Shown in pieces: positions 13,788-24,464 of a stretch of 64,000 nt of DNA. Each line of letters opens with the position of its first letter. Within the stretch, counting starts at the first letter, position 1. The translations under genes were made by a program, and so were the position numbers. The notes under the pieces are model-generated. The model worked only from the letters and a program-made list of their open reading frames with translations, was not told the DNA's origin and searched no databases. Source of the DNA: Zygaena filipendulae (lineage: Eukaryota; Arthropoda; Insecta; Lepidoptera; Zygaenidae); assembly GCA_907165275.2 (NCBI GenBank), contig OU015669.1, positions 4,362,501 through 4,426,500 on the forward strand. The letters are read 5' to 3'.

Positions 13788-14106
13788 TCCTTACTAATAT
13801 GTATTATAAATGCGAAAGTGAGTTTGTTTGTTTGTTTGTTACGCTTTCACGGTTAAACGGCTCAACCGATCACCACAAAATTTTGCATACACGTTGTCAG
13901 GAGTACAGAGAAGGACATAGGTTACTTTTATCCTGGAGTTGGAGTGGAGTTAGAGTTGAAGAAACTACATTACATTTTGCATACTACCTACATGTTGTCT
14001 AGGGTAGGTACAGAAAAAAATATAGAGTAGTAATTAAGTGCTTTTATCTTGGAATACCCGCAGGATCTCTGAAACTAACGCGGGTGAAACCGCAGGGGAC
14101 AACTAG
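13788..14106 (+). repeat. Helitron-like copy, rearranged
   Basis: Starts TACTAATATGTATTATAAAT and ends GGGGACAACTAG, with an internal duplication of the middle part. Confidence 0.7.
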
Positions 14107-14675
14107 TATTTGTATAATTACAAAAACAACAATAAAATTATCATTAACTTTGTAGTGCGTGCTCCGGGTTCTGTCGTCAAAACCGAATAGTTTGGTGCGA
14201 AGTAAAATTTATACAGGTGACCCGGATGTTAAATAATATAATAATATTACAGTTTACAGGATTATTTGTATTTCTGTTATAATACGGGATTATAGTCATC
14301 TCAATACTACGAGTATGCGAGGCTGTCCCAATGGTCAACGACAGTTTTAATAGGGTGTTTAAAAAATACATTTTTGGCGTACCGTTTCCGTCAACTAACT
14401 CTAGGAGGGTAAACGTTGTATTTAGTATCCCGCTAGCATTAACATAATTATTTTCTTAGTATAAAATAAGAGTTTCTTTCAGTAAATGTTGTAATTGACA
14501 TTAATGTAGTAGACCTACTGTGTTCACGTACGGATCCGTCGAGAATCACTCGAGACACTTTCTTATTTCGTCTTAAATTACAAAGCTGGATGGCGCCTAA
14601 TTTATACGAAAACATTATACTCGTAGGGATCCTACTTTTTATTCAAAGATCAATGAAACGAGTTGATCTTTAACC

Positions 14676-14717
14676 CTTTCACCGCCATCCCCGTTATTAC
14701 GGGGATGGCGGTGAAAG
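14676..14717. repeat. 19-bp perfect hairpin, 4-nt loop
   Basis: Arms CTTTCACCGCCATCCCCGT and its exact inverse around TATT. A related GGCGGTGAAAGG lies at 14890-14901, and a TTAA precedes CCCTTTCACCGCC at 14670, suggesting a miniature element of about 230 bp. Confidence 0.75.
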
Positions 14718-16036
14718 ATCTACCAAAGACCTATTCCTGGAGCCAGAAACGTAATATTACATTACTAACGACTGACTTTTATAGGATATGCATTAGATTA
14801 AATGATAGATATTAAGCATTCCCAACACTAGGGGAAATTATGCCTAAAACGTGTGGTCTGGACGTGATGGCCATGTTTTTGTAGCCTTAAGGCGGTGAAA
14901 GGATGAATAGTTTTACTTTACATCTAAAATTGAAAAACGGAATTTACTCTGGATTGACGACATGTTTGAAATATCGAAAAACGATACACGATAGCTTCAA
15001 ATCTCGAGCACAAAACCGGAATGCAATGAACTTTTGAAGTGCCGAATATTCGTAAATATATTTGAATGGAAGTTGATTCGTTGCTTGCGTTCATAGAAAA
15101 AGCACATACCTACATAACTCACACCTATCTGCCGGAAGGAAAGCAGAGAATGATCCTTTCCTTTTTACACACCTTTCACCTCATGGACCTCACTTCCTAG
15201 AACCTAAAATTAGGTTTAAAAAACTGGGGATAAAAATCATTGTGTGATGTTAAATTTACATTAGATTTAAATTATGTTATAATAATATCATTTATAAATA
15301 AAAATAGGTACCTACCTTTACCTAAAGAAAAACAACAGCATGTATAAGTGTGTGACTCTTACTAATTAAAAAAGGGTTAATCTGTAAATGATACGTAACT
15401 AATAACATACCAGTTGACTGGCTCTGAACTTGAGACATTGCGAATTTTTACCAAGCTGTTTGTTGCAATTTGTTAACTCTTAAAAAAATATCTAATAATA
15501 AAAACCTCTACAACCTTTTTAACAGTGCCAAACGTTTGTCCGATCACAATTTGCGGGTCCATTCCAACTGTGAAAAAGTAACTTGTGTAGTCATTATTAT
15601 CAATGTTTATTACCAAACCATAATATGGTCGAGCCTTTAAATCTCTACAGAAACAGCTAAACAGTAATATAATGCAAAAAACGTAACGATATTACATTTT
15701 ATATTGTCCTGACAGTCCACATAATGTATGTCTACTTGAATATAAGGAACTCAAAAGAAACTTCCATATATATTTCTCTATATATATATTTTCATAAAGC
15801 TAATTTTCTTTTTTAATTAATTACTAAAGTACGGGCGGATTCAATAAATTGGTTTGTTATTACTAAGACCGTTGACCCATATATTTCCATCGTAAAGTTT
15901 TCAAAAAATATTAAAACGATAAGTTACTTACGGAAGTGACTCCAAAACAATTCACAAATAATCACATTCACTCAAATATCCCAAGTAATTACGTCAAGTT
16001 TGCACTTTGCGTTATATTATGTCTGCGTACTTGTGG

Positions 16037-16160
16037 CGTAGCTCAGCTACGTTGCTACGCGCGTAGCAAGCTACGGTCTACGGACGACTGCGTCTCGTAG
16101 CGGCCGCACGAGCACGGCCTACGTGCTGTGGAATCTGAGGCGAACTTCGGCTTCTGATCG
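16037..16160. repeat. GC-rich palindromic segment
   Basis: An 18-bp perfect palindrome (TTGCTACGC + inverse, 16052-16069), CGTAGC-TCA-GCTACG at 16037-51 and further GTAGCGGCCGC blocks in AT-rich surroundings. Probably a DNA-transposon remnant. Confidence 0.5.
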
Positions 16161-18360
16161 ATGAGGCTTCACGCCTTACACCTTGGGGTGTGCTCTGTTT
16201 GTCAATTTTGTGATTTACATAATATGTTTTATTTCTGATACATTTTTATAACAATATTTTCGTGTGTAAGGTGTGTCATGCTCGTGTTACGGCGTAAATA
16301 GATTGTTATACGCATATTTTTTTAGTAATATATTTATTGAAGGTGATAAATTAAGTTTTCAGGACATTCGCTATTTACACAACCCCATCCCGTCTCCTAG
16401 GTTAGTAAGCAGAGACTAAGGATCTCTTAGTACGATACCTACATACCTTTATCGTTCTATAGTTTTCGTAAACATGCCCGTCCGTTTTTACAAGTAAATT
16501 ATTTTTTATTAGACTGTGAAATTGAATTTAGAGGCACCAAGGGCTGCGATGTGAGCCCTCTGTGATCACTGTTTTCCCAGGCTTCCCGGACCCTCCCACA
16601 CCTAAGCTATTAATCATCGTAGGACATCTGCTTACATTGTTCAACTGGATTAAAACCTTCTCGCTATCTGCTTTGTTATATTTTACCATAATGTGTAATA
16701 AATTTAAACATAAAGAGTAAACTCCAAAAGTACGAGTCACAAATAACATAAGTTAATTTCAAACGACATAACAAACACCCATATACGAATTTCAAGTTGA
16801 TGGCCCCTTATCAACTCAACCATTTCGTCAGCGGAATTGCGTCTGTATAGAAAAAACTAACAAATCGTCGAAAATACCTTTTACGAGGTTGCTTTGTGTT
16901 ATTCCTTTTTTGTTCAGTTACAAAACCTCGTGGCTCGATGGTCGATGAACCCAAGCGTCTGAGTTCGCCTGAATCATTCCACTTATCACTGGCGTGTTGC
17001 CAAATCACTCCTTCCAAATGCCGCCGAGAGACGCTGACCCATCTCGAAAGCAAAACAAAAGCCTAAAATCCTGTTTCGCACCGTAAACCAATCAATCAGT
17101 TAGTTGATCGTGGCGGAAATGGATATCATCGAGATTAAAGAATTTGTTATAGTTGTTTTTTTTTTTCCATGAGATTAAGTAGATTTATCTTTTTGACACG
17201 CCTCTATTAGATTTTGTTAGGTTAGGTTTTACTATGTTTTTGTTTTTACCTTCTAACAAGTTATCAACATTAAATAAATACTCTAATCATATGAGTAATG
17301 TATATATTAGTGCGAATTTTAAACAGTTCTACATTTAGTGATTTATTATATGTGTGATTTCTATAGTTAGGTGAAATAAAATTTTATAATATATGTATAG
17401 GTATTTTGATCGTGATCCCTGAAATAAGCTACTAATTTTTGTTCAAATCCATCCAGAAATTTCCTAATATTGCGTGAAGAGGCAAACCCACCACTCGCTT
17501 CTCATTTCTATCTACAACTCACTTATATTACCTACAGGTTACCTTACTGCCTCTAGCAATAAGGCTGCCTTTTGCTGTCTTTTATCTTTCCATATTGAAA
17601 GGCAATCTTTATAAAAATATTTGAAATCAAATCATAAAGTTCACTTAATTGTTGGATTAAAATAATCATTATGGCTATTACATACATACATTTTAAAAGC
17701 GGTGAAACATGTATTGATTTGCCATAAAAGCTCTTTTATTATACTGTGGTTTATATTGTTCATACGTACAAGGAATCACATACGATACGTGACTACAATA
17801 AAAACTACTTTCAACTTTTGCTAACTTAAGCCCATTTTCGTTTCCCGAATAACTATTTGACTGAGCCACTTAAAAAGATAGTACGGGAATAAACTCGTAG
17901 TCATTTTATGTAGGCACCTACTTTCACTGTACCTATACCTAGAACAATTTCAACAAGTTTATTAATATCTATTTCTTTATATTAATTTACCTACGTATTT
18001 GGAAATGAGTAAGTTATAAATGGCACTGTATTTCTCTACCTAACTCATCACAAGTGAAATTTAGAAATTAATCATTCAAATATATCTTAGATTCATTTGA
18101 AAACATAACTCTATATATCGTTCAATCTCAACTGACATAATATATAGCAGATTCTCAGAAATAAGGGTATAAATCTAATTTATCTCCGTCGATTTGCATC
18201 AGCGAAACCTCGACATTAGGGTAGGTAGCTCGATACTGCTTCGCAAGTTGTACTCGGATGAGCCAGGCTTTGTCTGACAATTATTCTTTAAGTGGAATTG
18301 ATATTCTCTGACTTTTTATATGGTGTACTTATCTTTATTTCAGGAATTATGACTTAAGTT

Positions 18361-18397
18361 ATATATATATATATATATTATATATATATATATATAA
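18361..18397. repeat. (AT)n palindromic tract
   Basis: Two AT-dinucleotide runs meeting at TATTATA, forming a perfect fold-back. Confidence 0.85.
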
Positions 18398-18892
18398 CAA
18401 TTAATTATCCTAATATTCAATCCTTTAAATATAATTTATTTTAACTTGGAAATATACGTAATAGGTAGTATCAAATTTACAGTATGTATGTATGTATGCG
18501 AAGCGCATGGAAGCAAGTGTACTTGCCACTTTTTGGTGAAAAAAAATCAAAAAGTAAGTAAAATCCTTGTTATTTGTTTCGTGTAGTGGAAAAGATTTTT
18601 CAGAGGGTTCTTGTTTTAGGTTGTTATGTTGTTAGTTTCGTAAAATAATAGTTATTTTTGATTTGGTTGCAAAGTATACGAGGTACAGTTGGTCCTAACT
18701 TCAAAATTACTTCATAATGTTATGAATTACCTACTATATATTTTAAAACCGGATCACAATCCCTTTGCGTATAGTTTAAAAGAACTAAACGGTGAAGCAG
18801 ACTTGATTTTATACTATTATATTTAGAGATTAGGTACGTACCTTCGTAAAATTATAATCATATCCATAATATTGGGTAGGTATGTATATTAT

Positions 18893-19105
18893 TATCCATA
18901 CTGATATTATAAAACCAAAAACCTCTGTCTATTTGTCTGTTACATTTCAGGCCTTAACTACTCAACCCATCATCATGAAAGTGCATACACTTTATTAGGG
19001 CACAGGTCAGGGGCTCAGAAAAGGACATCGGGTAGGTACATTTTATCGCAGGATTCTCGGGAAAATCCGTAGTTAAATCGGGTGAAACCGCGGGGAACAG
19101 CTATA
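18893..19105 (+). repeat. Helitron-like copy, diverged
   Basis: TATCCATACTGATATTATAA to ACCGCGGGGAACAGCTATAG. Confidence 0.6.
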
Positions 19106-19490
19106 GTATTCTGTAACTAAGTCAAACCTCGTCAAACTAAGGACGAACGTCCCGAACGTATTTAGAAACAGATGAATTAACAATAAGTTCTAGGCTATGG
19201 AATAATCGATGGCGATGCGAACAACAAACAGCCCCCCTAGCCAAATTAATATTCACGTGGTCACGCAAAACTAGAGTTTTGATTGGTTGACCAAGTGACA
19301 TGACGATTCTTTACTTAGTTTTCTATGCGTTAACGATTGCAGAAGGTCAATTTCACTAGGGGGGCTGAGGTTGACCAGAAATAAAAACGTCATTAATTTG
19401 TAAATATTTTAGTACCTATCCACCTAACAGTTTTATTCTATCTCTATACATCACAGAGCTAAAAGAAATAACTACAGATGACATGCGGGC

Positions 19491-19538
19491 GGGGCAGGCG
19501 CGCCACGTCTAAGGAAGTTAGAGCAAATGCTCTAACTT
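19491..19538. repeat. Hairpin-ended element, copy 1
   Basis: GGGGCAGGCGCGCC lies next to the inverted repeat AAGTTAGAGCA-AA-TGCTCTAACTT. Homology to copy 2 continues to about 19740. Confidence 0.6.
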
Positions 19539-19799
19539 TCCATAAACTTATTTTGTTGACATTCCGTATATTTTTACCACAATATTCCCAAAACTGTGAA
19601 TTTTGTAAACAACGACTAAGTTAAAACCTAACCAAACGGCGTTTGATACATTTTGTTACGTTATGAATGTTTTTGTGGGTGATGAATAGTGTGTACTACA
19701 ATCACCCGGCAACACTGGTTTTCGTTTGTTTCCATACTACACTGAGTTGATGTCACTTCTATCTGTTCTGTGCTTATTATAGGTACTATGCAATTTAAA

Positions 19800-19926
19800 A
19801 TAAAAAATATGTCCTTTTTTCTGTATTCCTGACGACGTGTACACAAAATCTCATAATGGTCGGTTGAGTAATTAAAGCGTGAAAGCGTATCAAACGAACA
19901 TACATACGCATTTATAATATAAGTAG
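19800..19926 (-). repeat. Helitron-like fragment
   Basis: GTATTCCTGACGACGTGTAC to GCATTTATAATATAAGTAGG. It supplies the middle of a 143-codon open frame on the minus strand. Confidence 0.6.
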
Positions 19927-21120
19927 GCATGGCTTTGTCGGCGCTTGGTGACAATACAAAGCTAAGGAGTATTGAATTACGGTATGCCATATCCGTCGGC
20001 GAGTCTATTCCAAGTTTACACTTATAATGTTTTTTAATGGATAATTGAACGAAAATTTGCGCTATCTGTTTTTTAAATACTTGCGACAACAATTCTTGAT
20101 TCTCGAACCTTACATCCTGTAATCGTCCTCGATAAAAATCTTCTATGTCATAAATATCTCATAAGTACTCCATAATGATCTCTTATGAATATCAAGTTTT
20201 TAGGAACCTTTATTATGTAATCAATAATTTATTGAGTATCTCTACGACAATCCCTTATTAAAAAATCAAATCGAAACGGACTAAATTGAAATACCTACAC
20301 GCGGGCAAAGTAAGAAAACACAATTTCTGTTTATAACATTAGGTAAAGGAAGCAAAAACCGATAGGTATTATCCAAATTTCGTCCGAAGGAGACTTTTCC
20401 CTTTTTTATTCATTCATTTTTATTATTCAACAATACATCATATATATGTATACACAATACATTATGTATTTAATATACATATCATTGCGAAAATACAAAA
20501 AAGGGCAGCGGTAACTTATAAAAAAGTTTCCTTGTTTCAAAACCCGAATTCGACGACGAGGAGAACCTATAAAAAGAAACTAAAATTCAGTTTTCTGTAC
20601 TTGGGAGTTCTAGGGTCGTATTTAACCGACTTCCCAAAAAGGAGGAGGTTCTCAATTCGACGCTTTGTTTTTTTTTGAATCGTTCGAATTACTTTTCGCA
20701 CACGGAATCGAAAATAAGTTAAATAATTTTTAAGCAAGCAAATCTTGCGATTCCGTGTGCGAAAAGTGATTCGGATGATTCAAAAACACGACTCCTCTCG
20801 TAAGTACCTTTTCACACCCACTACTTAATTAAAACTTGCGACAAATGGCAGTCGTTGACAAGTTTATATCGAAACTTCTAACGTCAGCAATACAACGCTC
20901 TCTTTTGGGATTAACTCATAAACACCTATTTATATAGGCTTCCATTATACATACACGTGAATTCACATTGTTTTCAAGTAGAAATATGGCTTTTTGACTT
21001 ACATTGTTTCATGTTTTTTAAATAGTAGGTATACGTACGAGAACAAAATACCTACTTTCTCAGTGACATTTACAGTAGCAGTAATTTACGTATACTATGA
21101 TGAAATACAGTTAACCTTCA
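19927..21120. other. Intergenic, no gene
   Basis: Holds the inverted repeat at 20676 and otherwise unremarkable AT-rich sequence. Confidence 0.55.
20676..20782. repeat. 35-bp imperfect inverted repeat
   Basis: Arms TGAATCRTYCGAATYACTTT-TCGCACACGGAATCG match except about three positions, around a 37-nt spacer. No direct repeats flank it. Confidence 0.7.
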
Positions 21121-21345
21121 GCGTTGATAGCTCAGTGGTTGGTGCGTTCGGATCAAACGCCGCAAGGCGTAGGTTCAAACCCTAACAATGAGCTTGAGCT
21201 GTCGGTGAAGGAAAACATCGTGAGGAAACCATGGCATGGTGGTAGGGCGCTCTCTAGTGCACGGCTACCCAGCTACTGCCTTCAAGTTGCAAATCTGTCG
21301 CCAAGACCTTAACGGTGGGTTCCGGCACCCCACTTGAAAGCCACT
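21121..21345 (+). repeat. tRNA-derived SINE
   Basis: A box TAGCTCAGTGGTTGG and B-box-like GGTTCAAACCC, followed by the GAAGGAAAACATCGTGAGGA block that is common in lepidopteran SINE and LINE tails. Short open frames in it are incidental. Confidence 0.75.
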
Positions 21346-22379
21346 GTTTGACATTTTAATAAATTTTTCTTTTTATGATATTGGCAGTATTTGTAATTAT
21401 AGGTATATTAAAATTTACTTACACTTATTGACATTTATTATACTTATTAAAATTTACCTGACGACCTTTGACATATTATAGTTTGATGTAATTTTGAATC
21501 TGATAATGTGAAATGAATAAATCTAATCTAGAACCTTTGTTTCATATCATCACCATAATATAATATTTAATTAAGTATGTTTAAAACTTGTTCTATGATA
21601 ATATGATATTACCGTTTAATTATTCAGGACTCAGTTTCGACGCAGTTTTGCAGCCTTCGCGCGGGACTGCCTCAATACTCGTACCAGCAAATTAAACATT
21701 AATCTTACGGCTTATTCAATTTGATCACTGTTTATCTCTTACCGTCAAAGTGTGTTAGCAAAAGATAAGCAAGCTTAACATTATCAGTCGTTATTTTTAA
21801 CTGGAGAGATTAATTCGGCTTTAGATATTTTGTAGAGATTTTTTCTGTGATTCATTTATTTGTTATCGTGTCTTAGAATGTTACAAATATTTTTTTTTAT
21901 CAGTTAGTATTATTGAAAGCATTACAAGAGGTGTTCATTCGAGAAATTACTAAAGTCTTATCTTTATATATCATTCATATTATTAAATTCATATTATTGT
22001 ACGTTATTTATATTTTCTTTAAATATATGGGTAAGATTTGACTACTGAATACTAAAGATCTCTCCTGTGTATAAATAAGAACCGTTTAACATGTTCAAAA
22101 CGTATCATAGTGAAACATACCTACATATCTACTTTGGAAGCAGCAATATAAATAAAGGCACAATCACAAACGTCTGATGCTTCTATCGTCTAGAGTCTAG
22201 ACTCTACAAGCGATATAAATTTCATGGAACGTCAGTTAACTTTATACTTTTAGTTAGAAAAGTTATCCGCATCCACATGTTATTTCATATTAAATTTTGC
22301 AACTGATCTCCATTTAATATATTTAAGAGGGTATGTCAGTACTAACCTCGTTTTTAACACTATCAGCATTTATAATTTA
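21346..22379. other. Intergenic, no gene
   Basis: AT-rich, no long frame, no identified repeat. Confidence 0.6.
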
Positions 22380-22565
22380 CTAGCTGTCCCCGCGGTTTCA
22401 CCCGCGGTAATTCCGGAGTTCCCGCGGGAATTCCGCGATAAAAACTATCCTATCTTTTAAGTTGGACCATATTATAAATGGCTACAAAATTTTATCAAAA
22501 TCCGTTCAGTAGTTTCGGAGTTCATCGCGGACAAACAACGTGACACGTGATTTATATATATTAAG
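22380..22565 (-). repeat. Helitron-like copy
   Basis: CTAGCTGTCCCCGCGGTTTC to GATTTATATATATTAAGA; the internal part diverges from the main subfamily. Confidence 0.7.
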
Positions 22566-22629
22566 ATTTTATACATTCTTCCACAACACAGAAAAGTATA
22601 TTATAGTTATTACCTAAACAGGTAATCCA

Positions 22630-22702
22630 GGGGCAGGCGCGTCACAGTTATGAGCAAATGCTCATAACTCCCCAAAACCTTTCTACCATCCCAAATATAT
22701 TT
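22630..22702. repeat. Hairpin-ended element, copy 2
   Basis: GGGGCAGGCGCGTCAC then inverted repeat AGTTATGAGCA-AA-TGCTCATAACT and CCATCCCAAATATATTTG. The rest of the element is split by a Helitron-like copy at 22704. Confidence 0.6.
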
Positions 22703-22703
22703 G

Positions 22704-22905
22704 CTAGTCGATCCCACCTGGTATCACTCGCGTTTATTTTGGAGTTTTCGTGAGAATTCTTGGATAAAAACTACCCTATATCATTCAGGAACACTACCTA
22801 TTTAAGTAATAGGTACTAAGTATTAAATTTTTTGGTTAATCCATTAGGCGTAACAAACACAAAAAAAAACAAAAAAATAAATGTTTCTTCTTATAATATA
22901 AAATA
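22704..22905 (-). repeat. Helitron-like copy, diverged
   Basis: CTAGTCGATCCCACCTGG with the AACACTACC variant also seen at 5375-5595. It interrupts the hairpin element at 22630. Confidence 0.55.
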
Positions 22906-23113
22906 TGGATAAAATTCCACGCACAGGTAATTTCGAAAACAGCCTAAAGTAAATACTTAACCAAATTGCGTTTAATTAATTACGTTAATGAATGTTCGTG
23001 TGCACGCACGTCGCACAGCACGTGTACGTTTGCGTGTGCAAAACCAGGCGACGACACTGATATTCTTAACTGAGTCTTCCTCTTTGGTCTTTTATTGGAT
23101 ATCAGGCTATGAA

Positions 23114-23142
23114 CTCAGACGAAATAAATTATTTCGTCTGAG
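23114..23142. repeat. 29-bp perfect palindrome between 8-bp direct repeats
   Basis: Arms CTCAGACGAAATAA around a single A, flanked by GCTATGAA at 23106-13 and 23143-50. The shape matches a small insertion with target duplication, but the ends differ from the CATGGACC group. Confidence 0.6.
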
Positions 23143-23150
23143 GCTATGAA

Positions 23151-24054
23151 TAACAAAAAGATAGATTGCAAAACAAATATTAACTACTAGCTCGCCTCAT
23201 ATTAGTGTTGTTGCCAGAAGCTGAATCTCTGGTCAGGGATTTGCTAGCGGGTAACAAATACTTTTGTTAGTTATCTAGTAACTCTAGTAACCGCCCGTGG
23301 GTGCATAAAAAAAACAATTTCAAAGTTGTGTTACAGAAAATGGTTTTTCTTAAATTACGCTTTTTCAAAATTTCATCTACAAATGTCTGATGTAAAAAAT
23401 AGGCTACAGTTTTTTTAATATTTTTTCAATCCTTTCTATAAATTGACTATTCTAGATACTGAATCTAGACTTAACTCAACCCTCACTTCTGGAACCTTTT
23501 TGCTCGGACGTCCACATTTACCTAAAACTACCCCTAACCTCTTTCAGCTATTTAACATTTAGTATAGCTAAGTTTTATTTAATCAGAATCAAAGTTGAGC
23601 GGAACCTTCGAACAGGAAATAGTTACAAAGTTAATTAAAAATTTTGAACTTGAATGAAGACCATTAAAAGTTTAATAAGTACTTGCTAAATAAATGTTTT
23701 CTCATTAGCTCAATGCAAACTTTATGTTAAAAATATTTATTTACAAGTAACACTTTATTCACAAGTTTTAGGTACGTCCATCGATACGAAATTTTTACAT
23801 CAATTATACCTTCTTCTACTTACATATTTTTTACCTTTAAAACTAACGACATGAAATATATACCTATAGACACGCTACAGATGTATTTTTCCAGTCCGTT
23901 TTAATCCAAGCCTGCACATTCCATTCAGCATTTATCAATTAGAAAAGTCGCAGCCACGCAATGGTATTTATCTTTTAGTCTAATAATACCTGGACATTAT
24001 GACACTACCAAACTCACACTGAGGTCCCAAACTAATCAGAGCTGATGTATTTTT
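23151..24054. other. Intergenic, no gene
   Basis: AT-rich, nothing recognised downstream of the protease. Confidence 0.6.
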
Positions 24055-24232
24055 ATGCGAATGTAAGTTTATTTGTTACCCTTTAAAGATTTAACTCATC
24101 AATTCATTTGAATCATCATAAAAATTTTGCATACACGTTGTCAGGGGAACAAAAAAGGATATAGGGTACTCTTTGTCCCGGAATTCTCTCGGGAACTCCG
24201 GAATACCGCCCCTGAAACCGTGGGGAATAGCT
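24055..24232 (+). repeat. Helitron-like copy next to protease 3'UTR
   Basis: TTATGCGAATGTAAGTTTAT to CGTGGGGAATAGCTATTAA. Confidence 0.65.
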
Positions 24233-24237
24233 ATTAA

Positions 24238-24243
24238 TTTAAT
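24238..24243 (-). terminator. Possible protease polyadenylation signal
   Basis: ATTAAA on the minus strand about 60 nt after the stop codon. This is a common variant signal. No AATAAA was seen between the stop and the adjacent repeat. Confidence 0.35.
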
Positions 24244-24302
24244 AAAATCCTAATGAGACGCAGGATAGTTTGCTACGCGGTCGGTCTAAGTTTTGTAGGT
24301 TT

Positions 24303-24464
24303 CTAGAACTGTGCGTTATCGACAATCCACTGCAGGTAGCGGTCGACACGCGTGTACACGCCGGGGTGGTTGGGCTCCCCGCAGCGGATGCCCCACGACA
24401 CGATGCCCGTCACCGCCCACCGCCCGCTCGACATCTGATGCATCAGCGGCCCGCCGCTGTCACC
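24303..24464 (-). CDS. Clip protease exon 8: catalytic Ser and stop
   Basis: [10 protein letters not shown] holds the active serine. [20 protein letters not shown] and WIVDNAQF end the domain at the usual place. Confidence 0.96.
   Translation of the reverse strand, partial: GDSGGPLMHQMSSGRWAVTGIVSWGIRCGEPNHPGVYTRVDRYLQWIVDNAQF

Larger units (their letters stand above)
14107..18892. other. Intergenic, no gene
   Basis: Apart from the hairpin at 14676, the GC-rich palindromes at 16037 and the AT tract at 18361, nothing is recognised. The 80-codon minus frame at 16811-17053 has no known motif. Confidence 0.55.

Noticed and set aside
16811..17053. 80-codon minus-strand frame
   Set aside because: No recognisable domain and no splice or repeat context to support it.
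19661..20092. 143-codon minus-strand frame as a gene
   Set aside because: Its middle is a Helitron-like repeat and its end overlaps the hairpin-ended element; no domain or splice support.
21124..21185. Functional tRNA gene at the second tRNA-like head
   Set aside because: Followed by a SINE body; the acceptor stem does not close.
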